Assembly (NCBI GenBank): GCA_026261815.1
Contig: JAMPIT010000481.1
Span: 3,843,501 to 3,907,500, forward strand
Direction: 5' to 3'
From: Monarcha castaneiventris obscurior
Taxonomy: Eukaryota; Chordata; Aves; Passeriformes; Monarchidae
DNA length: 64,000 bases
Shown: positions 11,961 through 25,000 of the stretch, piece by piece
How positions within the stretch are numbered: position 1 is the first letter of the stretch
How the letters are laid out: each line of letters starts with the position of its first letter
Program-made: the position numbers and the translations under genes
Notes under the pieces: generated by a model
Seen by the model: the letters and a program-made list of their open reading frames with translations, nothing else
Told to the model about the DNA's origin: nothing
The model's database searches: none

Positions 11961-13332
11961 CCCGTCTCCTTCATTATCCCTGACAAGCCACATTTTCAGC
12001 CCAGCATCCCGCTTTGCATGCCTGGATTTCCCATATGCAGTGCTACAGAACTGGTTACTGCCCCAGTTTCCCCAAGCTGTAGGATCTCCTTGGGGTAGCA
12101 GGGATGCCAGGTGGAGCCCTGTGCTCCCTGGGAACCTGCAACAACGGTTTGTATTTCCTGCTGCAGGGGCACAGAAATGCAAAAGTGGGAAATTGTTAGA
12201 AAACACGAAGGGCAGCATTTCTGAGCCTGTGTGTGATGGTTTGTGCTATCACAGGGATTACAGACCCCTCCTGTATCCTAATGGGAGGAATTAATAATTC
12301 CTCTCGTGTGTGTGCGTGCTTCAGCTGTTCTAATACAAAACAGTATAAAAACTGTCTCAAAACTCCATATGGCAATTCAAGGGGTGTTTTTACACTCTCA
12401 GGGGTTACTTAGAACTCCTCTTTCCAAGCTGCTGTGTGGTTTTCCCTACTCTGAGGAACGCTGTTTTACTGTGAGCTTGCTCCTGCAACGTGGGAATCTG
12501 TGCAGAGCTGAGCAGGAGCAGGCAGGAGACCCAGTAAAGCATTTCACCTTATGGTCTCCTCCCATCCTCTCTGAATCCCCAAACCACACAGAAAGAATTC
12601 TCCCAGTAACTGAAATTTACTCTAAATTTACCCAACACTGTCTTAAGTTTCTTGAGACCTCCTTGATTTCCGCAAAACGCTGTAATCTGCCTGGGAGTTA
12701 ATCAAGGGGTTAATTAGTTAGGTAGTCCCCTTACACCCCCGCTGTATTCATTTGTTTTAGGTGAAGTTACACCTAGTTTTAAACTGCCACTGTAGGAGAG
12801 TCCCAACTTGTTTTGCTATCAGTTGGCTTTGATAATTTGCCAGGGCGTTAATCCTGCCTGACACGCAGCTCACAAGATCCACCTCACCTGCTCTTTATCA
12901 AAGCAGCTCCCCTCTGCTTCCAGAGCAGTGAGCATAACCCTGCCCAGGGATGTTGCAGCACTGGAAAACACATTTTGTAAACGATTCTGCATGTGCTTTT
13001 TAATTTTTTTTTTCCTCCAGGAGTTTTGTCTCTCACATTACAGCTCTTGCTGTGTTTATGGAGTCACCTTCTGTCCTAGAAATTTGCCATGTTGCGACGC
13101 AGGCTCCCGGCAGCTGTGGGACTTGGAAGGGAGCATTGCAAACACAAACACATTTGCTGACAGTGTAATTACTCCCTTCCCCAGATTTTTTCCTTGTTTT
13201 CTTAAATGCAGGACACCTACAGTCACAATAGCAATATATCACTTGCCTGTAGCACAGCTTTCTTTCCCCTGTAAAGTGTTAATGAAGTTCCTGTCCTTGT
13301 TCCTCAGTAATTGTGACAGCATGTTGGATAAT
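11961..13332. other. Noncoding DNA, no gene recognised
   Basis: Frames of 131 codons (12,306-12,701) and 141 codons (12,928-13,353) are the longest on the plus strand here. Their translations are rich in Cys, Phe, Leu and Ser from pyrimidine-rich DNA and have no domain, so I regard them as chance. No RNA gene or repeat family is seen. Confidence 0.5.
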
Positions 13333-13376
13333 GCACTGGCCACACTTTATTAAAGCACTGGCCACACTTTATTAAA
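13333..13376 (+). repeat. Perfect 22-bp tandem duplication
   Basis: The 22-mer starting GCACTGGCCACACTTTATTA occurs twice head to tail at 13,333-13,354 and 13,355-13,376 with no mismatch. This is a direct duplication of recent origin or recent homogenisation. Confidence 0.95.
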
Positions 13377-13563
13377 ACCTAACAATCCTATCCCGTGCTC
13401 CCTGCTAAGGAGACCAAACTCCAGTTCCATTTGGAGCTCGTTTCAGCATGCCCAGATCGCACACTTGGTTTTAATTCTTCCAGAGCCTGATCTGAAGACA
13501 ATGTGCAGGATTTTCAGCTGGTTCACATTTGGCTGTGGCTGTGTCTGTACGACTTTCTAATGC
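13377..13563. other. Noncoding DNA
   Basis: Short interval between a tandem duplication and a possible MITE-like fragment. No gene or element is recognised. Confidence 0.5.
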
Positions 13564-13593
13564 AAGGCCTGATCGTGGAAGGTGCTGAGGGCA
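13564..13593 (+). repeat. Possible MITE-like repeat fragment (GGCCTGATC end)
   Basis: The sequence AGGCCTGATCGTGGAAGGTG resembles the GGCCTGATCCTGCAAGGTGC end of a palindromic repeat common in turtles and birds. A better copy of this end is at about 46,025. Only about 30 bases match and no partner arm is clear, so the call is weak. Confidence 0.35.
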
Positions 13594-15563
13594 CAGAGGG
13601 CTCCTGCAGATGTCCAAGGGGACACTAAGACAGTTCTGTGCCCCTCGGGACGGGTGGCTCCCGGCTGGGTCAGGGAGGTCCATGCAGACCTCAGGATGCT
13701 TTGGGGACAGCGTGACTCAGCAAGGCAGTGATTTGAAGGGGACAATGGAGGGGGTGGTGGCAGCTAATTATTTGACAATTATTTCTGTTGAATAAATCTT
13801 CCAAGGGGCAAGGAGGGGGATGAGTCTCAAGTGCCTGCCTTTTTTTTTTCCTTTCTTTTTTATTCTTGTCTCATGATCTTAACATGTGAGTCTCACACAG
13901 ACAGAGGTGGGATGCCATGGTGAAATCCAAGGGCCAGGTGGAGTTGTTTTTCTCCCACTGGCACTGCCATGGTAGGAGAGCAGATGAACATTTGGAGCAG
14001 ATGTCCGTAGCACTGTTCACCTAGAGGCCTTGGATGAGGTTGGTGCAGTGACCAATCCTTCCTGCAGGGAAACTGAGGCACGTGATGCCTTCTTTGGTGT
14101 TAGAGACCTGGACATGGAACTTCCTTAAGAAACTGTCCTTGAGACTTTTAGTGTGCAAGTCTCTGCCCAGAATAACTGCAAATCTGGTGTTGCTGTCAGC
14201 CAGATAATTTCATGTCTGCAAAAAATATAACATCTTCATTCTCTCTCATGTCTTTCTGCCTATAAAATCATCACAAACTGAGTATGGAAGCAGAGATGTG
14301 TCTGTGTACAGAGAATATCTCGTTGTTTACGAGAAGCAAAGTACCTTGTATTATTTAAGAGGTAGAGATAACAAAGCCACCAAACTCTTGGGTGTTATGG
14401 CATAAAAAAAGGAGCCTCTTCTTCGAAATCTCGGAAGAGAAAAGCTTTAGTGAGGGTTGAAGATGTAAAGTGCAGACTGAAGTGGAATGAACTTGGACAG
14501 GCCCATATAGAGCACATGAGGCAGAACCCCTTGGCCTCTCATCTCGAGGCTTCACTTCTACAAATAATGCACAACATTTTCTTATGTCTTCCCCGATGAC
14601 AAGGCTCTTTGATTTTCTGAAGGAAACATCATGGAAAAATGTGTGGTTCCTCCTGCGTGTGATGAAACCATTAAAAGAATGGCCACAGTGTACAGAATCA
14701 CTCAGAAATGTCATGGCAGACGAGCGCCCAAATACTTCCCTGGCAGAAAGTGATTAGCTCAGCTGGATTTCCTGGTTAAATACAAGGTTAGATAAATACT
14801 TGAATAAACTTCTTTCAGCACGGACAGGATTAAGGAGAATGTCTTATTCTTGTGCTGACAAAATTTCGCTGCTTGCAGACTGATTATATCTTTAATTTAA
14901 GATGATTATTTTCCATTTTTGGTGATTCACAAGGGGAGAGATTCCCTCACTGTTTGTACTGCACGAGTCATCAGTAGTGCAATTCCAGCTGCCCTGGAGG
15001 CCATGGGGAGCTGGTGGGTCAGGAGTGGAAGGGTTCAGGTGACCTCTGGTGCTGTTTTGGGGGGATGCCCACCTGGAGAGGTGCAAGGATTGCTGGCAGG
15101 TCTCTGACTGGGCAGCCCTGGGCCCTGCTAGACCTCTCCTGGCATTACACTACACCGTCCTTTTGCACATCCCTGTTGCAGGGATGACCTGCTGTGGAGC
15201 AGGGAGCCAAACTTCCCACCAGTGGTGCTCAGGCCACGAGCAAACTCACTATTAAAGCAACTTTCTTATTTTAGCTTCTCCTGGGGTTGTGGTCCACAGG
15301 CAACGCAGCAGCTGACAGTGGACTTGAGCTGCACCATGTGTTAGTTACAAAATATGATTAGTATCTAATTTTAAATTAGGAGCCCTGCCATGGCAAAGAA
15401 AAGGGGAAAGATTTTTTGTTCTCGCTTAGTGGAATGAGAAAGCTTCATGCAACGTTTTTATTTTCCTGTACTCACTGCAAATACGAATGGAAGTAGTGGT
15501 GTAAATATTTGTGCAGTGAGTGTGGTGGTTAATGAGCGTTGGCAAATGGACACCACCATAAAA
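13594..15563. other. Noncoding DNA with a pyrimidine tract
   Basis: A pyrimidine run (T-rich with C interruptions) lies at about 13,839-13,866. Frames of up to 119 codons are present on the minus strand but without domain content. No transposon is recognised before the CR1 relic that follows. Confidence 0.5.
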
Positions 15564-15802
15564 GAATCATAGAAGCACAGACTCATAGGGTCACTGAGGT
15601 TGGAAAACCAGACCTTCGAGCCCAAGCTGTGCCTGGTCCCCACCTTGTCACCAGCCCAGAGCACTGAGTGCCACATCCAATTGTTCCTTGGGATTGCTCC
15701 AGGGATGGGGACTCCAAACCTCCCTGGACAGCCCCTGCCAATGCCTGAGCACCCTTTCAGTGAACAAATTCCTCCTCATGTCCAACCTGAAGCTCTCAAG
15801 AG
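15564..15802 (-). mobile_element. CR1 LINE 3'-end relic
   Basis: The left edge carries decayed octamer-like text (AGAATCATAGAAGCACAGAC) and then TCACTGAGGTTGGAAAA, which is the reverse complement of a typical avian CR1 3' end. Downstream it follows the CR1 3' order: a CACCTTGTC box, CCAGCCCAGAGCACTGAGTG, CTCCAGGGATGG, a CTCCCTGGACAGCCC box and an AAATTCCTCCTCATGTCCA box. CR1 elements are non-LTR retrotransposons that are usually 5'-truncated, and this copy keeps only about 240 bases. It carries no usable reverse-transcriptase frame and is heavily diverged. Confidence 0.88.
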
Positions 15803-17459
15803 CTCAGTGCTATTTATTGCCTCTCTCTAATCCAAATGGTCCAACCTGGAGCAGCTGAAACGAACAATCTGAGACATGAGGCAGATCCCAGGTTCTATTC
15901 CTAATCTTTTAATTTCAAGGTCAGGAACCTATAGTCTGCCCATCAAACAAAAGGTGCCATGAAGGAGAATGCTGCTAAGGCTGCAGGTCAGTTTAGATTT
16001 GCTCACAATGCTAGACTGGCATATTTCCCTGGTTTGTAGGATCTGCAGTTAGGAAGTGTTACAGCTTCAGTGTGGAAGGAGTTACTCAGTATCCAGGCAC
16101 AGAATGAAGCCTAGAATCCAAGTGAGAAATAAAGCAAAAACACTGCCATAAAAATAGAAGGTTCAATAGTCTTCCACGTCGCATCTTTGGAAAAGATTAA
16201 TTGGCTTGGCTGCTGTTGTGAAAGCTCCGATACAGCACAAGGCTCCAGCCAATTTCTGAACTCAATGGAGCCACAAAAGGGCTGGGTGCTGAGTAACTTT
16301 GAAGAGCACAACATCAAACCAGCCTCAACTTGAATTTGAGAAACATCCCAAACCAAACCCAAACAATGCTGCTGAGTGAATGATTCAGGGCATTGGTACG
16401 ACCCTCCACATTTTGTGTGGAGCAGTGGGAAGGCTGGTGATAAAGTGCAGTGGAATACCTCTTCCCAGGCCAGAGCAGAATCACAAAAAATAAACAGAGA
16501 AAGCATATTTTTCCATGGTTAGGCAGATTTAAAACCACCCTATTTGAGGCACGTACACTTTGCTGTCCCTGTTTCCTGAATGAAAATCTTCACCAGGGTA
16601 TTTAAGTTTCTGGCACGCACAGATTCTGAATCACTCACAGCCTGACACTGGGGAGGGACCTCATGGAAGGCACAAAGCCTCTTCCTTATATGAAAAGATT
16701 CAGAGAAGCAAAGAACCTGGCAGTTTGCTTCTTTGCTTCACCATCTCTCTATTCTCCCAAAAGTTTTCATCCTTGGGCAACATTTCTTCCAACACAGAAA
16801 GCCTTTACAACATCTGAAAATGGGATCCGGGCCTGCTGAATTTTAGGCCCGTGCAGTAGCCAGCAGCCTGCAGTTCCCAGGTAAAGGTAAATGTTTGGCT
16901 GGGAGAATATTTACTTAAAACTGGCACTACTGTTATAGGACAGCTTTTTCTCCAAGTGCCTTGGGATGTTGGATTAAATGAGAAGTGTTGCAACAAAGCA
17001 AACAGTGTTCCTAAGAGTGCTAATAATAGCAGGACCTGGAGTCACTGCTCCCAGAAATAGAGACCAGCAGGAGATAACGCCGTGCATTTATATCAGATCA
17101 CCAGGATGTATATTTGCCTTCAGCAAAAATGATATAATGCATATTTTATCCTTATCAATGCTTGCAAGCATAGGCCATGTGTAAGGCATTTAGGAAGATG
17201 GGCAGCTTTTCCAGCTGTCAGGAACAACACAGTGGATTACTGTGTCTTATGGAGGAAAGCAGAGATAACACTCACCTCCTCCCTATTGTCTCAACTGGAA
17301 AGGATCAGATCCAGTCCTATGATTATTATCACATTGTGAAGCTACCAAAGATAATGAAACAGCTCACTCAGGAAGTACCATTGTACATTAATCTTTTTTT
17401 TTCTAAATTAATCCTACATCAAAGAGAAGTCTACCCTGGCTAATTATGAGATTCAGTCC
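15803..17459. other. Noncoding DNA, no gene recognised
   Basis: A 131-codon minus-strand frame (16,111-16,506) and shorter frames have no domain. No mobile element is recognised. Confidence 0.5.
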
Positions 17460-17770
17460 CAGAAGATCACCATTACACCCAGGTTATTCTCACTTTTCCC
17501 TCCAAGCCCTTTTCCTTCTCTCAACTTCCCTGATCTGTGAGCAAGTCCCAATCAATGTAAAATACCATGGGTTTTCTGATTTTTCCACTACTTTACCTTT
17601 CCTCCTCACATGCAGTTTTTTCTTTCCTCCCTCCCTTGCCATGCTTCTTGACTCCTTTCTTCTTCCTTTTCACATTTCTCTTCAGGCTTTTCTCTCCATT
17701 GCCTGTTCCTCCCCACTGCACTTCTGCCCTGCAACCTCAAACAACCCAAACTCTCAAAGAAGTCCCTAAC
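17460..17770 (+). repeat. Pyrimidine-rich region
   Basis: This stretch is strongly enriched in C and T on the plus strand, especially about 17,610-17,715, which consists of mixed TTCC/CTTC runs. Its bias forces Phe/Leu/Ser/Pro-rich frames (107 and 72 codons) that are compositional artefacts. Confidence 0.65.
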
Positions 17771-18929
17771 CCTCCCCTAATCTGAGGCATACAACAATTA
17801 GCTGAAAATTAATATTTTTGCTGCTCTGTGCTGGCACAGTAACAGGGAAACCCCCATCTCTGCCCTGCTGGGGGAGCAGCCACTGCAGCGCAGCCGCTTT
17901 GGAGGAGTTCCAGGTTTATGGATTAGCTGCTGCAAAGTGCAGGGTGGATGAAAAGCTCTGCTGGGAAGTGGGGAAACGAGGCAATCTGCCTTCTCAGCTG
18001 GGTTCAGGGTTCCTCTTTGCTTTCTGAGATGTGCCACACTGCCAGGCCAGAAGGGCTCAATCTAATCCTTGGGCCAGGCGCTGCCTCCCCACTCCAGGTA
18101 GATAAAGACAAGCAGGGCCTTTACTCCGAGCACTGCCAAAAGAGGTGTTTGTGCTTATTTTACATCCTTTAGCACTTGGACGTGGAGTGGTGGGGCTCAG
18201 AGATGGCTCAAGGAGTCTCAGCTGGGAGAGGGGGTGTGTGGGGTGACCACTGCTCCCAGCCAGGCACAGGCACTGCAGAATCCCAATATTCCCACAGAAA
18301 AGGCTCGAGATGAAACCACTCCATGTGAAAGGCTCAGTGACCCGCTTGGGCTTTTGGCTAAGAGCAAGGTGGGGAAGAGATGCATTCACTCAGTCCAAAA
18401 CCACTTTTTCAGGAAGAGATGGGAAACTTGCAGAAACCAAAGCATGAACTTAAACAGTGCATTCACTTCAAAACAGAAACACACTCTTTATAAAATTTGT
18501 ATCCTCTCGTTAGAGTTTTTCCTTACTGCTACGTACTGACTCCTTAACAAATTAACATGTTTTGATTCCACTGTGAAGGTCTTGAGATAATTGTTACAGC
18601 TATGGTCCTGGGGCTGAAGAACTGTGCTTCTAAAATGTTTTTATAGACTACAAATTGGATGCTTTTCATACAGGTTATCTAATTTTAATTACAATTTCCC
18701 CTCTGGCAAGTCTTTCTTTGCTTTGAAGTTGTTAGAGTTTTGTCATCCTTGGGGAGTGAGCAGTTTCAGATTATCGTCATGTCAGATTTTATGTCCATAG
18801 AAACACTTTTTCAACAGTTCTTTTACGTGAAGCAAGCTTTCATCTGCGCGAGTTTTATTGGTCTGAAAGGTATGACAAGCAACTTAAGTGTAAGTGATGT
18901 CCTACTTGTAACGTGAAAAAAAAGAAATC
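17771..18929. other. Noncoding DNA, no gene recognised
   Basis: Mixed composition with overlapping frames of up to 110 codons on both strands at 17,800-18,400. No domains, RNA genes or transposons are recognised. Confidence 0.5.
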
Positions 18930-19420
18930 TCTCTAAGCATATACATTAGCCACTAAAATAAACAGCAATTACTGTCCCCACAGAGATAATTGCAGAATGT
19001 GAAAATAAGACATTATTTTCAATTAACTTTTTAGTCTCAAATAAACATTTGCCACTTTCAAGCAATATTTTGTCTGCCTGAGCCATGAACGGCTGAGAAG
19101 AAGGGAAGGGAAAGGAATACTGAAATAAGGAGATCATCTCCCAGAAAATGAACCAGCCAGGGTATAACATCTGTCCACCAAGCCCTGACAAGACCCCCCT
19201 GGGCACCAGCACGGGGTTTTGACCACCAGGCTGCAGCTGGGTGCATTTCACATGACTAATTGCACAACACTCAGCGTTCTGCTTTCATCAGGAGCAGATA
19301 TGGTCCCTCCCTCTGCTGCATCAGATGCCTGCCGCCCATCTATAACATGTAATCTCTTGCTCTTTATTGCCAAGATGTTTATTGATGCTTGCCGAAGCCA
19401 AGGAAAAGAAGGATTTAGCA
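18930..19420. promoter_or_regulatory. Candidate conserved noncoding element
   Basis: Two AT-rich sub-blocks (about 18,930-19,090 and 19,245-19,400) contain AGCAATTACTG, GATAATTGCAGA, TCAATTAACTTT, GACTAATTGCAC and TTTATTGCCAAG-type motifs, in DNA free of simple repeats. The motif mix resembles homeodomain-bound enhancers. Conservation is unproven and a GC-richer spacer at 19,090-19,240 separates the two parts. Confidence 0.3.
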
Positions 19421-21933
19421 CATAAGCATCTCCTTATGAAGGGCTGATTTGTTTGTGTGTGGAGCCCCGGGCACTATGTCCAAGGGACAAGATGTTGAAT
19501 TCTAAGTGTATCAGCCAGGTCTGTGGCAGTGATTCTCTTTGACAGAATTTTCTTGATGAAGCTGTCTGGGTTTGCAGAGCCAGTGGCAGTGGTGGCACTA
19601 CAAGGCTCTGCATCCCCAGTTTGATGGGCTGCCAGCACATCTACTGCTGTAATGCTCTCACAACTGCAAGAAAACAACCAGCAGAGCAGGGATGCCTAAA
19701 CCAATCTGAGTATTCAGACCTTTAGCCTGCATATTTTAAGGCAGTAAGAGATACAAGAGCAAATAGTTAATAAAAATAAACAAAGGAACACAAAGCTTGA
19801 GGAGTTTGCTGGGGAACATGAAAACAAAGTGTATGGGGGAGTGGAAGATGTGTGCAGGTTCTTCTCTCATCTCTGACATTCCTGAGCTAACACACAACAG
19901 TCAGCCCAAGCTGAATCCAGAAGTGACTAGGAGAAAAAAGTTCTGTAGGATCATTGCTCACACACAAACGTAATTACCACTGGAATAATTTTCTTCATGG
20001 GGATCTCTAATGATGTAAGATTGTATGAAAATTACAGGTTTTGAAGAAAGGTTCCCTTTCTTCATCCCCAAAACCCTTTCCTCATCCAAGAGATCTTGGA
20101 TCCTGTTCACTGGAATTATGTCAGGCATTTTCACTTCAAGAAGATCAGAGGAATTAGCCTGAGTTGATTGAAATCCCTCTTAAATTTATGTAGTCCTTTA
20201 CAATCACTTGAATTCAGGTTGCAGCTTCAGTCACCTAAGTTTTCCAGGTAGAAAAATGATGGGTTTTGCTGTCATAAACAAGATCTATTTTCTTGAAATT
20301 ACGGATATTGTTCAGAGGTTTGCAAATTAACAAGACCTCCTATGAACAACAACATAATCAACAACAAATGTTTAAATAAAATTAATAAATGGAGTTGCTA
20401 TTTTCTGGTCTTTCTCATCTGACACTATTTTAGGTAACCGCTGACATTAAAAGAACTATTCTAGATTTATTTCTGGAGCTCAGTTTGCAGTTGGTTTCCG
20501 ATTTTTACCAGTAAAGGAAGTCACACAGAAGACATAGTTCTTCATGACCTGCAATGATTCAAAGGATTCCCTAATTTTCACAAAGGCAAATTGGAAGAAT
20601 TGGTCTTGGAGCTGCAAGAGGAGTCACAAGAAAAACAGGTTCAGTTACTTAGGGCTAAATCAGTGTAAGAGTGTCAGATCTGTGAGAATTTGGGGTGGCC
20701 AAAGTGCTTCAGTTCTTTCAAGTGAGTGTTCCTTGCCTTTCAGCAGCTGGTTCAAGTGTCACAGGAGCTGGTTTCCTTCTAAGAAGTGGCCGGGAGAAGG
20801 TCTGACAGAGCCTGATGGGCGCTTCCAAAGGGAGATTAACGCTTTCAAACATCAAAGTAGAGCTAGCTGCTAAACTATGTGAGGATATCAGACTTTTCGT
20901 GACAGGGATTTAAATGACACAGGTTCTTTGCAGGTTTGACCACAGTGTCCTCCTTTTAACCCTTTCCTCCGAGCAGGCTGTTCCAACCAAGGAGAAATCC
21001 ACCTAATTTTGAGCTGCAGGAAGTTCAAAACCCCAAATGTTTTCCTGCTCCTTTCCCAGGGCAGCCCTGCAGCCCTCTGGGGATGCTCCCGTGGCCTCCA
21101 AAGGGGGGAATGTGACAGACCCCCCATTTACAGCCTTCTGGAGTTGGTCCCACCATTCTGCTTCTCCCCAAAGTAGGGACAGGATGGTTTTCCAGGCAAT
21201 CTCAGCATCTGCTTCCTCACAGACTTTTTTAGATAAGCAGGTACTAAACACTCCTAATTATAAACCCAATTAACTGTATCCACACCATAACCCACAGCTG
21301 TGCCAAAAACACATAGCAGCCAAAAAACCCAACCATCCATCATCATCTCCACTGAGACTCGTGTCCTGGACTTCAGTCCCCTCCACTCACTGCCACTGAA
21401 GTAAAGAGGAGGGAAAAAAAAAATCCTGTAAAGTCAATCTTCCTTGCATTTGTTCATTAAAATATGGCCAGCCTACATGAGAGTTTTATTTGGAACAAAA
21501 GGACTGTTAGAGAATTAGTCACAGCCTGGGAGGCAGGAGAGGGCATTGTTTCTCGGAGACAAGAAAGGCTTTGGGAAGCAGATGATTCTAATTTACCTTC
21601 TTGACTTTATTCAGCCACTTTCAAATAGATTTCTCTTCATGTGGACTGCAGTGTTTGTAGCTGTAAAGAGGAGGAAGGCTCACTTTTAACCCCTGCAAAA
21701 GAGCAAGGCTAAGAAATAAATCCTGCAGAATTCTGCTTCTTGCTCCATTAGCAAAGATTTCAGCTCAGGTGACCTTCTCCAGGGAACACCAAATAACATC
21801 AAAAATTCCCTGTGAAACCTAAGTGGGGTGTTCTTGCACTTAGAATAAAATGAAAAGATCTGTTTTAAAATGAAATTCTTCTAATTTAGCTACTTAATTG
21901 AACTATACTATTAAAATTACTCAATTTAAAACA
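19421..21933. other. Noncoding DNA, no gene recognised
   Basis: Frames of up to 109 codons have no recognisable product. A poly-A run lies near 21,415. The 21,830-21,930 part is strongly AT-rich and leads into a tandem duplication. Confidence 0.5.
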
Positions 21934-22035
21934 TTCATGTATGAAAATATTTTAATTTACTTCTATTTATAGTTTTATGTTCTGTTCATGTATGAAGATA
22001 TTTTAATTTACTTCTATTTATAGGTTTATGTTCTG
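21934..22035 (+). repeat. 51-bp tandem duplication (2 copies)
   Basis: A 51-bp unit beginning TTCATGTATGAA repeats head to tail at 21,934-21,984 and 21,985-22,035. The copies differ at two positions only (A/G after ATGAA, and T/G in the TTTATAG-TTTATG part). The unit is AT-rich and has no coding potential. Confidence 0.95.
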
Positions 22036-25000
22036 TTCTAAGATGCAAAACTTTGGGGATTAGAATTAGAACATTTCAGGCTCTTTGGAGTGGGATTTTG
22101 CTTAACGTATCTCAGAAAGATTTCAGGGTAGGGAAATCAGTTTTTGACCAGTCCTAGTTAAAAAGGACATTTTGAGAAACCTTCAGGACTGAATTTATAG
22201 CTAAAAATTCAACTCTGAAGGGGGCAGTGGAAAAGAAAAAAAACACCTTTGATTCTTTATTAAAATTGTGACATAAAACCTTTCTGTATTTACATGTGTA
22301 TGTATGTACTGAATGTACATTTTCCTTGATTTCTGAGTTTCCTTAGTTTCTCTTTGTTTCCTTAGATCCTAACTCGAAAGAAAATGGTAAAAGAGAAACT
22401 CACTGAATGGTGACCTCTCCTAATCTCACTTTTTAAAAGAGGAAAGCTGAACAAGCAGAAGAAAAGGTGTTTCACTCTGTGTTTTCAAAGCTTTGTTTTG
22501 GCAACCTCCTGTAAAACTCAGATGCCTGAAGAAATGTTTGAATAAGAGAGACCTTTGCTGAGATGCACCAGTTACGTTTAACTTGTCCTTTGCCTACCAA
22601 AGCATTTTATGCAGACATGTAAGACCTTCCCAGAGATAAATCCCACACCTTTCATTTTCCTAAGTTGAAAAAAAATAAATTACTTAAGTAAATCTTTCTA
22701 CTTTAAAAGTTCATAGAAGGATGAAAAGGCAAAAAACCAATTTGTGAGGCCTGCTCTCCTCAGTGCACATGTAAATAGATTTCTCTCTCCCCCACAGAAA
22801 CACATCCCTCATGCAAACACATTTTTGGATTGGCTCTGTCCTTCATCCATTTCCAATCACAAAAGCCACCACTCCTCCCAATAGCGATCAAAGGCATGAA
22901 CACAGCAACTCTAACAATTGCTGCCATGGAGAAACAATTTAATGAAAACATGTGAATATATTTTTAGAGCCTCATAATACAACTTCTCAACTGGAAATGA
23001 GGGATAAAAAGTGTCTCATGACCACGGGTTTGATCAAGCCCACCAAAAAATGCTCTGCAGAGCATAATTTGAGAAGCATTGTATCATACTTGAATCCACT
23101 AGAAACCAGCTAACCAAATGTAACAAATTAAGGCAAGTCAATTTAGAAGGGCAAAAATATCACTCCTTGTTAGTGTAGTACTGATAGACCACTCAGTGAT
23201 GAGCTAAATAAGCACACACACAATCACTTTAGTTTCCAGTAATGTCATTCAAATTAGATTGTTCAGGGGATGCTCTAAACCAGTGCTGAAGTATTGGCTT
23301 GTGCTGCTGCTTTTGAAATGACTGCAGATACAGATGAATGTAATTCACAGTATTTTTTCTAAAGATTTAGGGAAAAAACTGGGCTACCCCTTTATTTTTG
23401 TCATTTGGAAATGAAGAGCAATTATACATTTTGCTGAGTTTTTGCTGTTTTACCTGTGCCCCACCTCAGTTATGTTTGAACCCTTCTTAATCAAACGTGA
23501 CAGAAGGTCAGATAAATAGTAATTTAAATTCCTCCAGTTTTTGTGAAAACAGTTGGGTAGGTACAGGAGGGAGGCTCCTGCAAATACCCAAGCCCAACAA
23601 CAGGAAAAGCTTCATTTGGAGCTTCCCTTTTACAGATACAAAATTAAATCAATCATTAAATACGAACCCAGAAAAGAAAATCTTCGTCAGTCCTGGGGCT
23701 CATGCCATATCTTGCATTTTTCTTCCATTTTCTCCCAATTTTCTGCCTTGGCTACAGTGATAATTCCCTGTCCCCAGTGGGAAGCCAGAAGGGAGATGTG
23801 CCCTTCAGCCCTGGTTGTGATAAAGGGGGTTGTGATAAGAGTCCTCAAAAATGTGCCTTAAAGTAGCAAAAACGCAGGAACTTTAACACTGCCCTATAAA
23901 CTCCATCAGCTCTGCTCCTGCCATGAGCTGCCACATCCCATGGTTGCTCTCAGAATGAGCTCCTTGGGCTCTCCCAGCTCTAAACTCAGCACTTAGGTTT
24001 GGTCTGGGAATTATTTGGAATTGGTGCAATTGCTACTCCTGCGATCCTCAACCCAAACATTTCACGTGCACGTTCTCCCCCAAAGGAAGCATTGCTGGGA
24101 TTTTTACACTGCATCACTTCAGCTGTTTCAAAACCACAAAATCCTTCATTTAAAATCGAAATCTCCATATCACTGCAGACTGCTTTTTGAGCAATATTTA
24201 ACACCTAGTGGCTTGCCCTTTCCATACTGTATGGGCTTGGTGACCTCCGATCTGCACATGCCAGGGAAGGCCCTTCTGACATCAAAACATTACTCAAGAA
24301 AATTCCTTTCAACAGCAGGTACTTTACTGACCTAGATTAAGTTGCTTGAGACGTCAAAGCCCTGAAAAAAAAAAAAGCAGCTAAAATTGGCCTAAATGAC
24401 TTCAGGCATAAAATCTGACCAAAGGAATTATGTCAGATGCTATAAACAGAGAGGAAAGCATGTAGGGAATATGAGGGATCAAAGGGAAAATCAAGTTAGT
24501 GTGATTTTTTTTTTGTTTTCTCCCAACTAAAATAGATGCTCCTACTTGTTCTGATGTGGAAGGAAGCAACGGCTGTTGGCTGCCACACAGCTGACTACAG
24601 AATGCTTTTATGAATGTTTTAAGAAGGAAAACCAAAAATGTGTTGACTGGAACACTCCATGCAATTCTGGGCTTCATTTAAACTCCCAAGTCTTCCAGTA
24701 ACAGGAATTACAAATTTACTCAGGCTCTGCAGAGCTTTTTTGGAAGCAAGGCTTTGCCCAGCACAGTGTGGAAAAGCACGTGAGCAAATCCCAGCGAGGT
24801 GGAAGGGAAGGGGCTGACCTGGCCCACACCCCCAGCCCCTGTGCTCTCATGGGGGGATGGTTGCTATGCTTCCAAAATTCCCTCTTGCCTTCGTATCGTG
24901 GGTAAGGAGGGCAGAAGGATCAGTAAAGGGCAAATATCTGTCAGGAGAGAAACTGGTCCAATGCCTTGCGCTTTCAGTCTTGAATTAACTCATATGTTCA

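Noticed and set aside
12055..12095. CCCAGTTTCCCCAAGCTGTAG resembling the MIR CAGTTTCCTCATCTGTA box
   Set aside because: The match is limited to one box, with no flanking MIR sequence.
12928..13353. 141-codon plus-strand frame
   Set aside because: Phe/Cys/Leu-rich translation of pyrimidine-rich DNA. The end of the frame runs into a 22-bp tandem duplication.
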